Shown here piece after piece: positions 16,004 through 25,121 of a DNA stretch of 64,000 nucleotides (within the stretch, counting starts at the first letter, position 1; every line of letters starts with the position of its first letter). Location: contig NZ_BTPE01000006.1 in NCBI RefSeq assembly GCF_036245645.1, positions 124,001 to 188,000 of the forward strand, read 5' to 3'. A model generated the notes under the pieces. The model saw only the letters and a program-made list of their open reading frames with translations, did no database searches and had not been told where the DNA came from. The translations under genes were made by a program, and so were the position numbers. This stretch comes from Algoriphagus taiwanensis. GTDB lineage: Bacteria > Bacteroidota > Bacteroidia > Cytophagales > Cyclobacteriaceae.

Positions 16004-16806
16004 ATTTAACTTTCGGATTAGCTCAGGTTCACACCTCCGCTCGAATGAAAAACAACCCCACGCTGGCGATGCTTTTCCATCAGATTTTCGGGTATACCAA
16101 CCTTGGGAATTACGCCAGGTTTACCATTTTCAAAAAACTGATTAAAAATATCCCTCTCCCAGAGCAGGCGAAAATTCTGGATCTGGGTACAGGATATGGA
16201 GAGTATGCCATCAGCCTGGCAGGTGCCATGCCCAAGGCAAAAGTATATGCTTTGGATATTGATCCTGAACGGATCTTAACCCTGCGCACTGCACTGGAAA
16301 AAAGCCAAATCGACAACATCACCACCTACTGTCAAAAAATAGAAACCACATTCTTGCCAGAATTGGACTTTGTTTTTGCCATCGACGTGTTCGAACATAT
16401 TTCTCCTGAAGAAATGCCTTTTACCTCAGTTCATCAAAGGCTCAAGGAAGGAGGGCATTTTTTGGTCAAAATTCCAAATGTCACCCAAAGGACTATTTTC
16501 CCGGCTGGATGGTTTGAGGAGCATCAAGACTGGCTCGATGAGGAGCATGTAGGACAAGTGTATGACTTGGCAGGCCTGAAAGAAAGATTTGAAGTGGAGG
16601 GATTCGAAATTGTCCATGCCTCTTATTCGGATGGATATCTTTCCCGATTGGGCTGGGAATTAGCCTATCTGGGCAAAAAACAAGGCACTTTGGGCCAATT
16701 ACTCAGCTTGCCTTTGGCAAAAGGGCTGGTTCACTTAGACCGGGTTTTTCACCGAAACAATTGGGGAAACGCGATTCAGGTCATTGGCAGAAAAAAATCC
16801 TCATGA
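16000..16806 (+). CDS. Class I SAM-dependent methyltransferase
   Basis: The 268-residue protein has the Rossmann methyltransferase motif I ILDLGTGYGEYAISLAG, motif II ALDIDPERI, and FVFAIDVFEHISPEE with KEGGHFLVKIPN. It is probably soluble. Placed between wzx and a GT2 gene and coupled by 4-base overlaps on both sides, it most likely methylates a sugar of the repeat unit (inference). Confidence 0.85.
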   Translation: MNLTFGLAQVHTSARMKNNPTLAMLFHQIFGYTNLGNYARFTIFKKLIKNIPLPEQAKILDLGTGYGEYAISLAGAMPKAKVYALDIDPERILTLRTALEKSQIDNITTYCQKIETTFLPELDFVFAIDVFEHISPEEMPFTSVHQRLKEGGHFLVKIPNVTQRTIFPAGWFEEHQDWLDEEHVGQVYDLAGLKERFEVEGFEIVHASYSDGYLSRLGWELAYLGKKQGTLGQLLSLPLAKGLVHLDRVFHRNNWGNAIQVIGRKKSS

Positions 16807-17684
16807 ACACGCCAAAGGTAAGTATCATTACGGTCAACTATAAGCAGAAAGAAGTGACTGCGGACCTACTCCGCAGCATCCTTCTTTCAGGGTATCCCAA
16901 TCTGGAGGTCATCTTGGTGGACAATGAGTCGGATGGATCAGATGAAACATTCTACTGTAGCCATTATCCCGGTCTTAGGTATTTATATTCTCCTGAGAAT
17001 GTAGGATTTGCCGGAGGAAATAATTTGGGAATCCAGGCCTCTAACGGGGAATATCTTTTTTTTCTGAACAACGACACCGAAATCTCCTCCGGTTTGATTG
17101 AACATTTATTGGAGGGGTTTGCTGATCATCAGGTTGGAGCTGTATCACCCGTGATCCGGTATGCAGAAAATCCTACCCGAATCCAATTTGCCGGATACAC
17201 GGCTATTCATCCTTTGACCGGGAGAAACAGTCCCCTGAGACAGCTACCTACCGAATCCTGGTCCGAATCGCCCTATTTTCATGGAGCGGCAGTATTAATA
17301 TCAAGAAAAGTAATCGAACAGGCCGGGGTCATGCCAGAGGAGTATTTTCTCTACTATGAAGAGTTGGACTGGTCAGAAAAAATACGGAAAAACGGGTTTC
17401 AGATTTTGGTCGCCAGAGAGGTGTCTATCATCCACAAAGAATCCATCAGCACCGGAAAAAACAGCCCGCTGAAGGTTTATTACCAGACTAGAAACAGGAT
17501 TCGTTTTATGAAAGAAAACTCTTCCCTTTATGGCCTATTCCTGAGCTTTTTTCTCCTGGTAAGTTTTCCGAAAAATCTCCTCAGACTCCCTGAAAAGCAT
17601 AGAAATGCGTTCTGGCTGGGCTGTAAAGACGCCCTGGTCCGAAAGCAGTTTGGCTGGAAAAATCCGGTCTATTTTCGGGCTTGA
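16803..17684 (+). CDS. Glycosyltransferase family 2, rhamnosyltransferase-like
   Basis: The 293-residue GT-A enzyme has VSIITVNYKQKEVTADLL, VDNESDGSDE, GFAGGNNLGI, FFLNNDTEI (metal site) and FHGAAVLISRKVIE with EEYFLYYEELDWSEKIR. This set is typical of WbbL-type rhamnosyltransferases. The dTDP-rhamnose gene rfbC at the left edge supports a rhamnose donor, but that is inference. ATG 16803 overlaps the previous stop as ATGA; the longer reading starting at 16761 is rejected. It closes unit iv. Confidence 0.87.
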   Translation: MNTPKVSIITVNYKQKEVTADLLRSILLSGYPNLEVILVDNESDGSDETFYCSHYPGLRYLYSPENVGFAGGNNLGIQASNGEYLFFLNNDTEISSGLIEHLLEGFADHQVGAVSPVIRYAENPTRIQFAGYTAIHPLTGRNSPLRQLPTESWSESPYFHGAAVLISRKVIEQAGVMPEEYFLYYEELDWSEKIRKNGFQILVAREVSIIHKESISTGKNSPLKVYYQTRNRIRFMKENSSLYGLFLSFFLLVSFPKNLLRLPEKHRNAFWLGCKDALVRKQFGWKNPVYFRA

Positions 17685-17709
17685 TCTTCATTTGTCGACC
17701 TCTGACGCT

Positions 17710-17776
17710 ATTCATCCCTCCCAAACGGTCACTGAGCGATTTAGGAATAGAAGCACCCGATCCTGGGATAATTTTG
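17710..17776 (+). promoter_or_regulatory. Promoter P5 of the polysaccharide locus
   Basis: TAATTTTG (17769-17776) is an exact -7 box. CGGTCA (17726-17731) starts 43 bases and AGCGATTTA (17735-17743) starts 34 bases before it, exactly as in P3. ATTCATCCCTC (17710-17720) is shared with P1. Confidence 0.6.
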
Positions 17777-17798
17777 AACCTATCAAACCAAACGAACT

Positions 17799-18980
17799 AT
17801 GGAACTTCTATTTTGGATCGCAGTAAGTATTGTCCTGTTTACCTTTTTGGGATATGGATTGGTCATCAGTGTTTTGGCTGCCTTGGGAAAAAAGAAAATA
17901 AATTATCCCCAGCTCGATGACGAAGATCTTCCTGAAGTGACACTCATTGTAGCCTGCTACAATGAGGAAGAAATCCTCCGGGATAAAGTCGCCAATTGCC
18001 TTAATCTGAATTACCCCAAAGAAAGACTTACGGTACTTTTTGTCACGGATGGAAGTATAGATGGCTCGGTAGAATTATTACAGAGCTATTCCGGAGTAGA
18101 GGTTAGCCATTCTAATTCAAGAAAAGGTAAAATTGCAGCGATCAATCGAATTATGCCGGGAATCACTACCCCGATCAGCATATTTACTGATGCGAATGTG
18201 ATGCTGAATCCCGAGGCAATTCGAGCATTGGTTCACCCATTCCAATCCAATCTGGTGGCGGCTGTTTCTGGTGAAAAAGTGGTGCTTTCCCAGTCCAAAG
18301 ACGGGGCAAGCTCTTCAGGGGAGGGTTTTTACTGGAAATATGAATCCTTCCTGAAAAGAAAAGATGCTCAATGGAATACCTTGGTAGGGTCTGCCGGGGA
18401 GCTTTTGGCCATCCGGACACATCAGTATCATGCCCCTGAGGAAGACACCGTCATCGAGGATTTTGTAATGACTGTGCGTCTGGCCGCCCAAGGATATCAG
18501 GTGGGATACACCCCGGAAGCAATGGCTGTAGAAACCGGTTCGGCCAATATTGAAGAAGAACAGAAGAGAAAGGTCAGAATCAGTGCTGGAGGTCTTCAGG
18601 CGATTTCTCGACTTCCGGAGGCCTGGAACTGGAGAAAGCATCCCGGATTGACCTTCCAATACCTTTCTCATCGGGTCCTGCGCTGGACAGCGATGCCTGT
18701 GGCTTTGGTTATTGCCATTTTCACCAATTTATTTCTGGCTGACCAGCATTGGTTTTATGGATTCGCTGCCTTGGGTCAGTTGATATTCTATGGTTTGGCA
18801 AGTCTTGGATATCTGATGAGAAACAGAGCCATTCGAGTCAAATTCCTCCACATTCCTTTCTACTTTGTATTCATGCACGTTTGTGTCGTGCTGGGCTGGA
18901 TTAGGTATTTTAGAGGAAAACAGGCCGTGACTTGGGAAAAAGCCCAACGGGCAAGTCCAACTTGGGTGGTTCAGGACTAA
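17799..18980 (+). CDS. Membrane glycosyltransferase family 2
   Basis: This 393-residue enzyme has an N-terminal TM (about 4-26), a GT-A domain (VTLIVACYNEEEILRDKV, FVTDGSIDGS, IFTDANVMLNPEA, EDTVIEDFVMTVRL) and QKRKVR in the QxxRW position. Three or four C-terminal TM segments follow. The layout matches poly-N-acetylglucosamine or cellulose-type synthases and other membrane GT2 enzymes. It has its own promoter (P5) and is the last gene of the locus. The stop overlaps that of the convergent LytTR gene by 4 bases. Confidence 0.85.
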   Translation: MELLFWIAVSIVLFTFLGYGLVISVLAALGKKKINYPQLDDEDLPEVTLIVACYNEEEILRDKVANCLNLNYPKERLTVLFVTDGSIDGSVELLQSYSGVEVSHSNSRKGKIAAINRIMPGITTPISIFTDANVMLNPEAIRALVHPFQSNLVAAVSGEKVVLSQSKDGASSSGEGFYWKYESFLKRKDAQWNTLVGSAGELLAIRTHQYHAPEEDTVIEDFVMTVRLAAQGYQVGYTPEAMAVETGSANIEEEQKRKVRISAGGLQAISRLPEAWNWRKHPGLTFQYLSHRVLRWTAMPVALVIAIFTNLFLADQHWFYGFAALGQLIFYGLASLGYLMRNRAIRVKFLHIPFYFVFMHVCVVLGWIRYFRGKQAVTWEKAQRASPTWVVQD

Positions 18981-19699
18981 AGTAAATTGAGGCGGGAGAT
19001 CAGAATATCCTTATTCGCCCGGGAGATAGGAATCACCTTATCGTCGATCAGCAGATTGGATTCTTCGATATCAACGATTTTGGAAATATTGACGACAAAG
19101 GACCGGTGAACCTTTTGAAAATTAAAGCTCTCCAGTCTATCCTGAACTTTTTTAATGGTGGTGTGGACGATGTAGCCTTTTGTTTTTGTTTTGAAAAGCG
19201 CGTAGTCCCCTTTTGCCTCTATGTAAAGTATCTCCTCAATCTTGACCTTGACCAGTTTGCTGTCCACCTTCAAAAACAAACTATTGTCAATGATTTTGGA
19301 CATGTTGGCATTTGCTTTTTCAGCTTTTTTCAGCCGATCAAAGCTCGCCTTGGCAATCTGAATAGCAGCATTGACCTCTTTGACTCCGTAGGGCTTGACC
19401 AAGTACCCAAAAGGACCCATTTCCCTTGCTCTGGATATGGTCGCATTATCGGCATAGGCCGTGGTAAAAATAAACGGAATGTCAAACTGATCCCGGATCA
19501 ATTCAGCCAACTCCACCCCATCAATATCTCCGGCAATCTGAATATCCAATAGCGCCAAGTCAGGGGAGTGGTTATTGCACAGGTCAATGGCATCATTGGC
19601 ATTGTCAGCTATACCTACCACTTCATGCTCTAACAGACCAAGGATATCTTTCACACTTTGAGAAATCAAGTGGTCATCTTCTACAATCAGAATTTTCAT
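18977..19699 (-). CDS. LytTR-family response regulator
   Basis: The 240-residue protein has an N-terminal receiver domain (ILIVEDDHLISQSV, LALLDIQIAGDIDGVEL with the phosphoacceptor Asp at about residue 52, TTAYAD, LVKPYGV) and a C-terminal LytTR DNA-binding domain (about 140-240, KVKIEEILYIEAKGDYALFKT, FQKVHRSFVVNISKI). It lies 47 bases after a histidine kinase gene on the same strand, which is probably its partner. It sits at the end of the polysaccharide locus and may regulate it (inference). The partner kinase is HisKA-type, whereas LytTR regulators usually pair with HisK_LytS-type kinases. Confidence 0.93.
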   Translation of the reverse strand: MKILIVEDDHLISQSVKDILGLLEHEVVGIADNANDAIDLCNNHSPDLALLDIQIAGDIDGVELAELIRDQFDIPFIFTTAYADNATISRAREMGPFGYLVKPYGVKEVNAAIQIAKASFDRLKKAEKANANMSKIIDNSLFLKVDSKLVKVKIEEILYIEAKGDYALFKTKTKGYIVHTTIKKVQDRLESFNFQKVHRSFVVNISKIVDIEESNLLIDDKVIPISRANKDILISRLNLL

Positions 19700-19746
19700 T
19701 GGATAAAGACAAGGTAAAAACGAATGAAAATAGGCAGAAAATTTAA

Positions 19747-22700
19747 TTATGCCATAGGCATAATCAAGATAAACTCCGATCCCTGATTTGTATCACTTTC
19801 CACCGAAATGGTCCCCCCGTGCATAAGGACAAACTCCCTTACGATCGAAAGCCCTAAACCTGTCCCCTGGATGTTCTTTACATTAGTGGCCCTGTAAAAT
19901 GAAGAAAAAAGTCCCTTTTGATCCTTTTTGGGAATCCCGATACCGAAATCCTTCACCGAAATCCGGATTTGTGACAATTGATCAAAGGAAAAAGTAAGGA
20001 TGGGGTTGGGTTTGCCTTCAGAATATTTCAGCGCGTTTGAAAGCAAATTACCCAAAATATGATCCATCAGCGTGGCATCTACAGGAACAGTTTTTTTGAC
20101 CCCGATGATTTTCAATTCTATGGTGCGACCGTCAGCTCTCCCCGTAGTGATTCTTTGAATCAGTTGCTGGGCCAAAGCCACCAAATCCACCGGCTTTTTG
20201 GAAATCTCTACTTTACCTGCTTCAATTTTACCCAAGAGAAGCATGTCATTCATCAAAGAGGTGACTCGAGAAATTTCAGAAGATATTCTTCCTAAATAAG
20301 TTCCAAATGAAGGCAACAATTCGGGGAATTTGGCTTCAAGGGAATACTCTATCAGATCTACATTTTGCTTGATTGTGGTTAATGGAGTTCTGAATTCATG
20401 AGAGGTCATTGCGACAAAGCGAGATTTGAGTTCATTGAGCTCTCTTTCTTTGGCCAGAGATTTTTCCATCTCATCCTGAGAATTTTTTTGAAAGGTGATA
20501 TCCCTGGCGAAGGCTGTAAAAGAATGGACCCCGTTGGTAATCATGGGAATGATCGATAACTCGATGGGAAACTCATGGCCTGACTTGTGCATGGCAGTAA
20601 TCTCAATACGCTGATTGAGTACCGGTCCTACTCCTGTGGCCATGTAGTGCCTCATTCCTTCAAAATGTGCCTTGCGGTGCTGCGTGGGAATGATGTTTTC
20701 AGTCAGGTGATGACCCATTACCTCTTCCTGAGACCAGCCAAAAATCTGGGTAGCGCGAGGATTCCAGCCTGTGATTTTCCCCTCAGCATCAATGGTGATA
20801 ATCGCATCCAAGGCAGAATTGATGACAGTCTTGAGTCTGTTTTCACTTTCTCTCAGTTCTTTTTCTGCCTTTTCCTGCCTTCTCTTTGATTTGGCACTTT
20901 TCAATCTCCCTGCTGCCAGATTCGCGATAATAGTGAGCGTTTTCAGATGCTTTTCATTGAAAAAATCCTCTTCAGGATGCTCCGAATCGATAACCCCGAT
21001 CACTCTGTTTTCAAAGACAATAGGAACGGTGATTTCAGATAGCCTCACTTCATCATCAGCAATATAGCGTGGGTCCTTTAATGTATTGGGAATGATCTCT
21101 GCCAGGCCAGTCATCGCCACAGACCCCACTACGCCTTTGCCTAAAGGAACTTCTATTGGATCTTTGATTTTTCTCTCTCCCGCATCTTTGGGACCAAAAG
21201 CCGCCAATTGCTCCAAGCACCCCTTTTCCTCATTTAATACATAAATTACGCAGTCAATAAAGCCAAACTTATTAATCAAATTCTCGGCGATTTCCCATGA
21301 AATAGATTGAATATCTTCTTGTTCGAGAAGTTGGGTAACAAAGGAATTGATGGAAGACAAAAATTCCTGACTTTCTTCCAGCTTTTGGTTTTGGGAGAGG
21401 AGTTCTTCCTGCTGCTCGAAAAGGGTTTGCGTATTTTCGGCTGAGGTAAGGACATATCCTACATATCGGGCAAAAAGGCTGAAAAACTGAAGATCGTATT
21501 CTGAAAAATTTTTCCTTGTCCCTCCAATACAGCCCAAAAGTATGGCCCCGTATTTTTTATTATTTACATAGATGGGCATGCTGAGCATACAATTCAGCCC
21601 AATCCTCTGGATGGTGGAGTAATCCGCATACTCAGAATTGGCCAAATCCGGTATCGCGATCAATCGGTCTTCCAAAAACGCCAAGCCTGACACGGAGCCA
21701 TGTAAGGGAAGTTTTTTTTGAAATTCTTCAGGGACACCTACATTAAACAAATTCTCAATGACGATCAAATCTTCACCGACGGCCTTTACCACACCTCCCA
21801 TCGGCATTTCGAAGTATTTCGATACTATCTCAAGTCCAGTTCTAAGCTGCTGTTGGAGGGTCAGTGAATTATCAGAGGTGATTTTATTAAGATCTTCAAG
21901 TCCACCTGTGTATCTATCCAGATCAGCTTTGACCTGTTGAAGCTCCATTTCGTTTCTCTTTCGCTCAGTGATATCCACATGGACACCGATAGATCCTGTC
22001 CTCTTTCCTGTGATATCATAAGTCGGAGCACCGGAGATCAATCCAAAAAATGAGGTTCCGTCTTTTCGGATGATTTCAACCTCATAGGCACTAGCCTTCC
22101 CTTTTTCCCTTAGCTTGTGCTGCTCCTCGATTTTTTCTTTCGTCTGAGCTCTCACCAAAAGGTCCGAGGCGATATTTCCCAGTAATTCCTCTTTGGAAAA
22201 ACCCGTAATTCGGGTCATGGTATCATTCACGTACAGAATACGCTCATCCAAATCCACCTCCATGAGTCCAAATTGAAGATTCTCGAGAATTCCCCGGTAT
22301 TTCTCCTCAGAGAGCTTTAACCCATACTCGAGATTATGCCTTTCGGTTCGGATTCTGGCTACGACTATTGCCCCTTTGAGTACATCATTCCGATAATTAA
22401 GCTGTACCTTTTGACCAACCCATTCGGTTCTTCCATCTTTGGTAAGGACCGGAAACTCAAGGTAAGATGACTTCTCTTTTGCCTCGATCTGATAAGAATA
22501 GAACAGGGCTACATTTTCCCTGTAATCCTCTCTGATCAGCTCATGGAAGTGTTTGGATAGGAGCTCGCTTATCGTGTACCCCAAAATTTCTACGGCCTTC
22601 CTATTTACAAATGTGAAATACCCCGACGGATCGATTTCATAAATAATGTCCTGAGCCTCTTCTACAATTACACGATAGCGATCTATCGAGAAGCTTGGAA

Positions 22701-22767
22701 AATCTTCCTCTTTATTCACGTAAAATTGATGGGTTAAAGGAAACTTCTTTTCCAAAATATAGGGCAT
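19747..22767 (-). CDS. PAS/GAF multi-sensor histidine kinase
   Basis: This 1006-residue kinase has no clear TM segment. In order it shows PAS (about 28-130), PAS (about 150-275), GAF (about 305-455), GAF (about 485-640), PAS (about 650-770), HisKA with MTSHEFRTPL (His at about 789), and HATPase_c with NLLSNALKYSEG, DFGIGIPKKD and GTGLGLSIV. It is probably a cytoplasmic sensor of small ligands or redox state. It is transcribed with the LytTR regulator gene 47 bases downstream. It has no receiver domain of its own. Confidence 0.93.
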   Translation of the reverse strand: MPYILEKKFPLTHQFYVNKEEDFPSFSIDRYRVIVEEAQDIIYEIDPSGYFTFVNRKAVEILGYTISELLSKHFHELIREDYRENVALFYSYQIEAKEKSSYLEFPVLTKDGRTEWVGQKVQLNYRNDVLKGAIVVARIRTERHNLEYGLKLSEEKYRGILENLQFGLMEVDLDERILYVNDTMTRITGFSKEELLGNIASDLLVRAQTKEKIEEQHKLREKGKASAYEVEIIRKDGTSFFGLISGAPTYDITGKRTGSIGVHVDITERKRNEMELQQVKADLDRYTGGLEDLNKITSDNSLTLQQQLRTGLEIVSKYFEMPMGGVVKAVGEDLIVIENLFNVGVPEEFQKKLPLHGSVSGLAFLEDRLIAIPDLANSEYADYSTIQRIGLNCMLSMPIYVNNKKYGAILLGCIGGTRKNFSEYDLQFFSLFARYVGYVLTSAENTQTLFEQQEELLSQNQKLEESQEFLSSINSFVTQLLEQEDIQSISWEIAENLINKFGFIDCVIYVLNEEKGCLEQLAAFGPKDAGERKIKDPIEVPLGKGVVGSVAMTGLAEIIPNTLKDPRYIADDEVRLSEITVPIVFENRVIGVIDSEHPEEDFFNEKHLKTLTIIANLAAGRLKSAKSKRRQEKAEKELRESENRLKTVINSALDAIITIDAEGKITGWNPRATQIFGWSQEEVMGHHLTENIIPTQHRKAHFEGMRHYMATGVGPVLNQRIEITAMHKSGHEFPIELSIIPMITNGVHSFTAFARDITFQKNSQDEMEKSLAKERELNELKSRFVAMTSHEFRTPLTTIKQNVDLIEYSLEAKFPELLPSFGTYLGRISSEISRVTSLMNDMLLLGKIEAGKVEISKKPVDLVALAQQLIQRITTGRADGRTIELKIIGVKKTVPVDATLMDHILGNLLSNALKYSEGKPNPILTFSFDQLSQIRISVKDFGIGIPKKDQKGLFSSFYRATNVKNIQGTGLGLSIVREFVLMHGGTISVESDTNQGSEFILIMPMA

Positions 22768-22858
22768 TGTTAATTCAGCCCAAAGGAATTGAAGTTTAGA
22801 TAAATGAAATCTTTTTTTCGATGAATGAACAGAATCCTTCGACGAATGAAAAAATCAC

Positions 22859-24202
22859 TTAAAACCCAGGAATGGAAATCCCATTGACCCTTCGGTATAG
22901 ATTCAGGGCATACTTATCCGTCATCCCTGCCACAAAATCCACTAAAGCTCTCAGCAGGGGATAAGGATTCACCTCAGCTCCCCAGCCTTTCATCGGAAAA
23001 TCCTCCGGAAGAAGTCTTAGGATGCTTTTGTCCTGACCGGAAAATGCCTCCGGTTGATAAAAGTGGTGATAAAGCGCTCTGGAAAAAACCGTTAACAGCC
23101 CCTCCAAAACCTGAAAACCTGCCGCTTCCTTTTCCAAGACTACCTTAGATCGGTAGATTTTCTGTATCGACACTCGGGAAATTTCTCCCAAAGCCTTGGC
23201 CGAGGGGATCATATCCGTAAGGGCTTTGTCAAAGGTGCCTTTACGCATGTTTTCCTCATATTGAGCAAACACCTCCACCGTTTCCTGAATCAATTTCCCG
23301 ATAGCTAATGCCCGTAAAGCCCCCAAATTCTGGTTTATTGAGCGATCCTTGAGCTTTTCCGGATCAAAAAGATCTCCTAGGATAGGCTTTAGCAGGTCTA
23401 CAGTTTCTTCAAAATCCACCAAGCCCATCGTGCACCCATCCTCCAGATCGATGATGCTGTAGCAGATATCATCTGCTGCCTCCACCAAAAAGGCCAAGGG
23501 ATGCCGCACCCAAGAATCGCTGCTCAGCTTTTCTATACCCAAGACATCGGTCATCTGCTCAAAATCAACCAGCTGATTGATGAAAAAACCATACTTCTTT
23601 TGACTTTTTCTGGCGATATCCCGCTGCGTAATCAGGCTTGGCCTTGGGTATTTGGTAAAGGCAGCCAGGGTGGCATAGGTCAATTTTAACCCTGACTCCT
23701 TAGATACCAGCATTCGGAAACCTTGGGCATTTCCTTCAAAATTGATCAAGTCTGCCCATTGATCTATTCGGACATGCCTCTCCCAGCATTTTCCGTCGGG
23801 ATGGAGGCGAAAGAAATCCGAAATGGCCTCTTCTCCTGCATGACCAAAGGGCGGATTTCCTATATCGTGAGTCAATGCCGCCGCCGCTACTATGGCTCCT
23901 ATATCAGAAGAGTCAATACCCAGGGATTGAAGATTTGGAAATTTATTGATCAGAATCTCTCCGGCTCCTTTCCCAAGGGACCTCCCCACACTGGATACCT
24001 CCAGACTATGGGTCAATCGCGTATGGACAAAAGCCTGATCAGGAAGAGGAAAAACCTGGGTTTTATCCTGAAGATTGCGGAATGGGGCGGAAAAAATAAT
24101 CCGGTCATAGTCGATTTCAAATTCACTCCGGCCGGCATTGGTATTGATTTTCAAAGGACTGTCTCCAAATCGCCCTTTTGCCAAAAGTCTTTCCCATTTC
24201 AT
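22859..24202 (-). CDS. dgt: dGTP triphosphohydrolase
   Basis: dGTPase hydrolyses dGTP (or other dNTPs in this subgroup) to deoxynucleoside and triphosphate. The 447-residue protein has the N-terminal SPFRNLQ-like stretch (IIFSAPFRNLQDKTQVFPL), RLTHSLEVSSVGRSLG, and the HD motif LTHDIGNPPFGHAGEEAI. MKWERLLAKGRFGD fits the family start, so I take ATG 24202 rather than a longer reading with a hydrophobic N-terminal extension. It is divergent from the DUF4382 gene. Confidence 0.93.
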   Translation of the reverse strand: MKWERLLAKGRFGDSPLKINTNAGRSEFEIDYDRIIFSAPFRNLQDKTQVFPLPDQAFVHTRLTHSLEVSSVGRSLGKGAGEILINKFPNLQSLGIDSSDIGAIVAAAALTHDIGNPPFGHAGEEAISDFFRLHPDGKCWERHVRIDQWADLINFEGNAQGFRMLVSKESGLKLTYATLAAFTKYPRPSLITQRDIARKSQKKYGFFINQLVDFEQMTDVLGIEKLSSDSWVRHPLAFLVEAADDICYSIIDLEDGCTMGLVDFEETVDLLKPILGDLFDPEKLKDRSINQNLGALRALAIGKLIQETVEVFAQYEENMRKGTFDKALTDMIPSAKALGEISRVSIQKIYRSKVVLEKEAAGFQVLEGLLTVFSRALYHHFYQPEAFSGQDKSILRLLPEDFPMKGWGAEVNPYPLLRALVDFVAGMTDKYALNLYRRVNGISIPGF

Positions 24203-24324
24203 CATGCCCAAAAATAGAAACACCAATCCAAAAAAAGCCAATTTCAAGGATAATTGACTGAGCTTTTGAAGGACCATACTCCAAAAACTATTCGGGAATG
24301 AATCAATTAGACTAACTTTACCCC

Positions 24325-25119
24325 GTGAAGTACTTCAATAATATTCTCAGCTTTTTTTTCTGTCTCCTTCTGGGTTTTAGTTGCACAAGCCCAGACGAAA
24401 GTCCAAAAGCATTGGTCAATATCTTTTTGGTGGATGCACCTGCCCAATGGGATTCGGTCGTGGTAGAACTGCGGGGAGTGGAGATTGAATTTGTCCCATC
24501 GGGCAGAGAAGGGCAGGTCGAATCCATGTTCCTTCCTTACGAACCCGGCAATAAGCAGGTCAACGTTTCTCTGTTGGTGGGCGGTGATATTCTGCCTATT
24601 TCCCGAAGGGAGTTTCAGATTGGAAATATCACCAAAGCCACATTGAGGCTTGGGGAAAATAACTTCCTTTATCAGGGAGAAAGGGGATATCCGCTTAGAC
24701 TTCCCAATGGTCAAACCGATTTCTCAGGAGACCTGTCGATCCGACTGGAACCTGGCATATCCTACGATGTGATTATTGATTTTGACTTGGAAAAATCAAT
24801 CAAAACGACCCAAACAAACCCCTTGGCATTTTCTTTTCAACCCACTTTGGATATTTACTCAGGAATTGGCTTGGGAACTGTCCAAGGCAGCATTTCCCCA
24901 ACTACCCTCCAGCCTGCGATCTATGCCATAAGGGATAGCGACTCTCTGAGTACGCATATGAATGCGAGTGGAACATATGTATTCCGTTTGGAACCTGGCT
25001 CCTATACGCTATTTATCGATCCTAAGGATGAAGCCTATGTGGCCGACACCCTACTGAATGTACAAGTGACTGAAGGACAGCGCACCACTGCAGACCGGGT
25101 CACACTCAGCAGAAGATAG
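24325..25119 (+). CDS. DUF4382 lipoprotein
   Basis: The 264-residue protein starts at GTG 24325 and has a lipoprotein signal peptide (LLGFSC, Cys at about residue 20). The DUF4382 domain (about 30-165) shows VNIFLVDAPAQWDSVVVEL and GVEIEFV, followed by a carboxypeptidase-regulatory-like beta domain to the C-terminus. DUF4382 proteins are cell-surface lipoproteins of unknown role in many Bacteroidota. It lies 2 bases before ribD. TAACTTTA just upstream would put transcription start almost at the start codon. Confidence 0.85.
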   Translation: MKYFNNILSFFFCLLLGFSCTSPDESPKALVNIFLVDAPAQWDSVVVELRGVEIEFVPSGREGQVESMFLPYEPGNKQVNVSLLVGGDILPISRREFQIGNITKATLRLGENNFLYQGERGYPLRLPNGQTDFSGDLSIRLEPGISYDVIIDFDLEKSIKTTQTNPLAFSFQPTLDIYSGIGLGTVQGSISPTTLQPAIYAIRDSDSLSTHMNASGTYVFRLEPGSYTLFIDPKDEAYVADTLLNVQVTEGQRTTADRVTLSRR

Positions 25120-25121
25120 TC

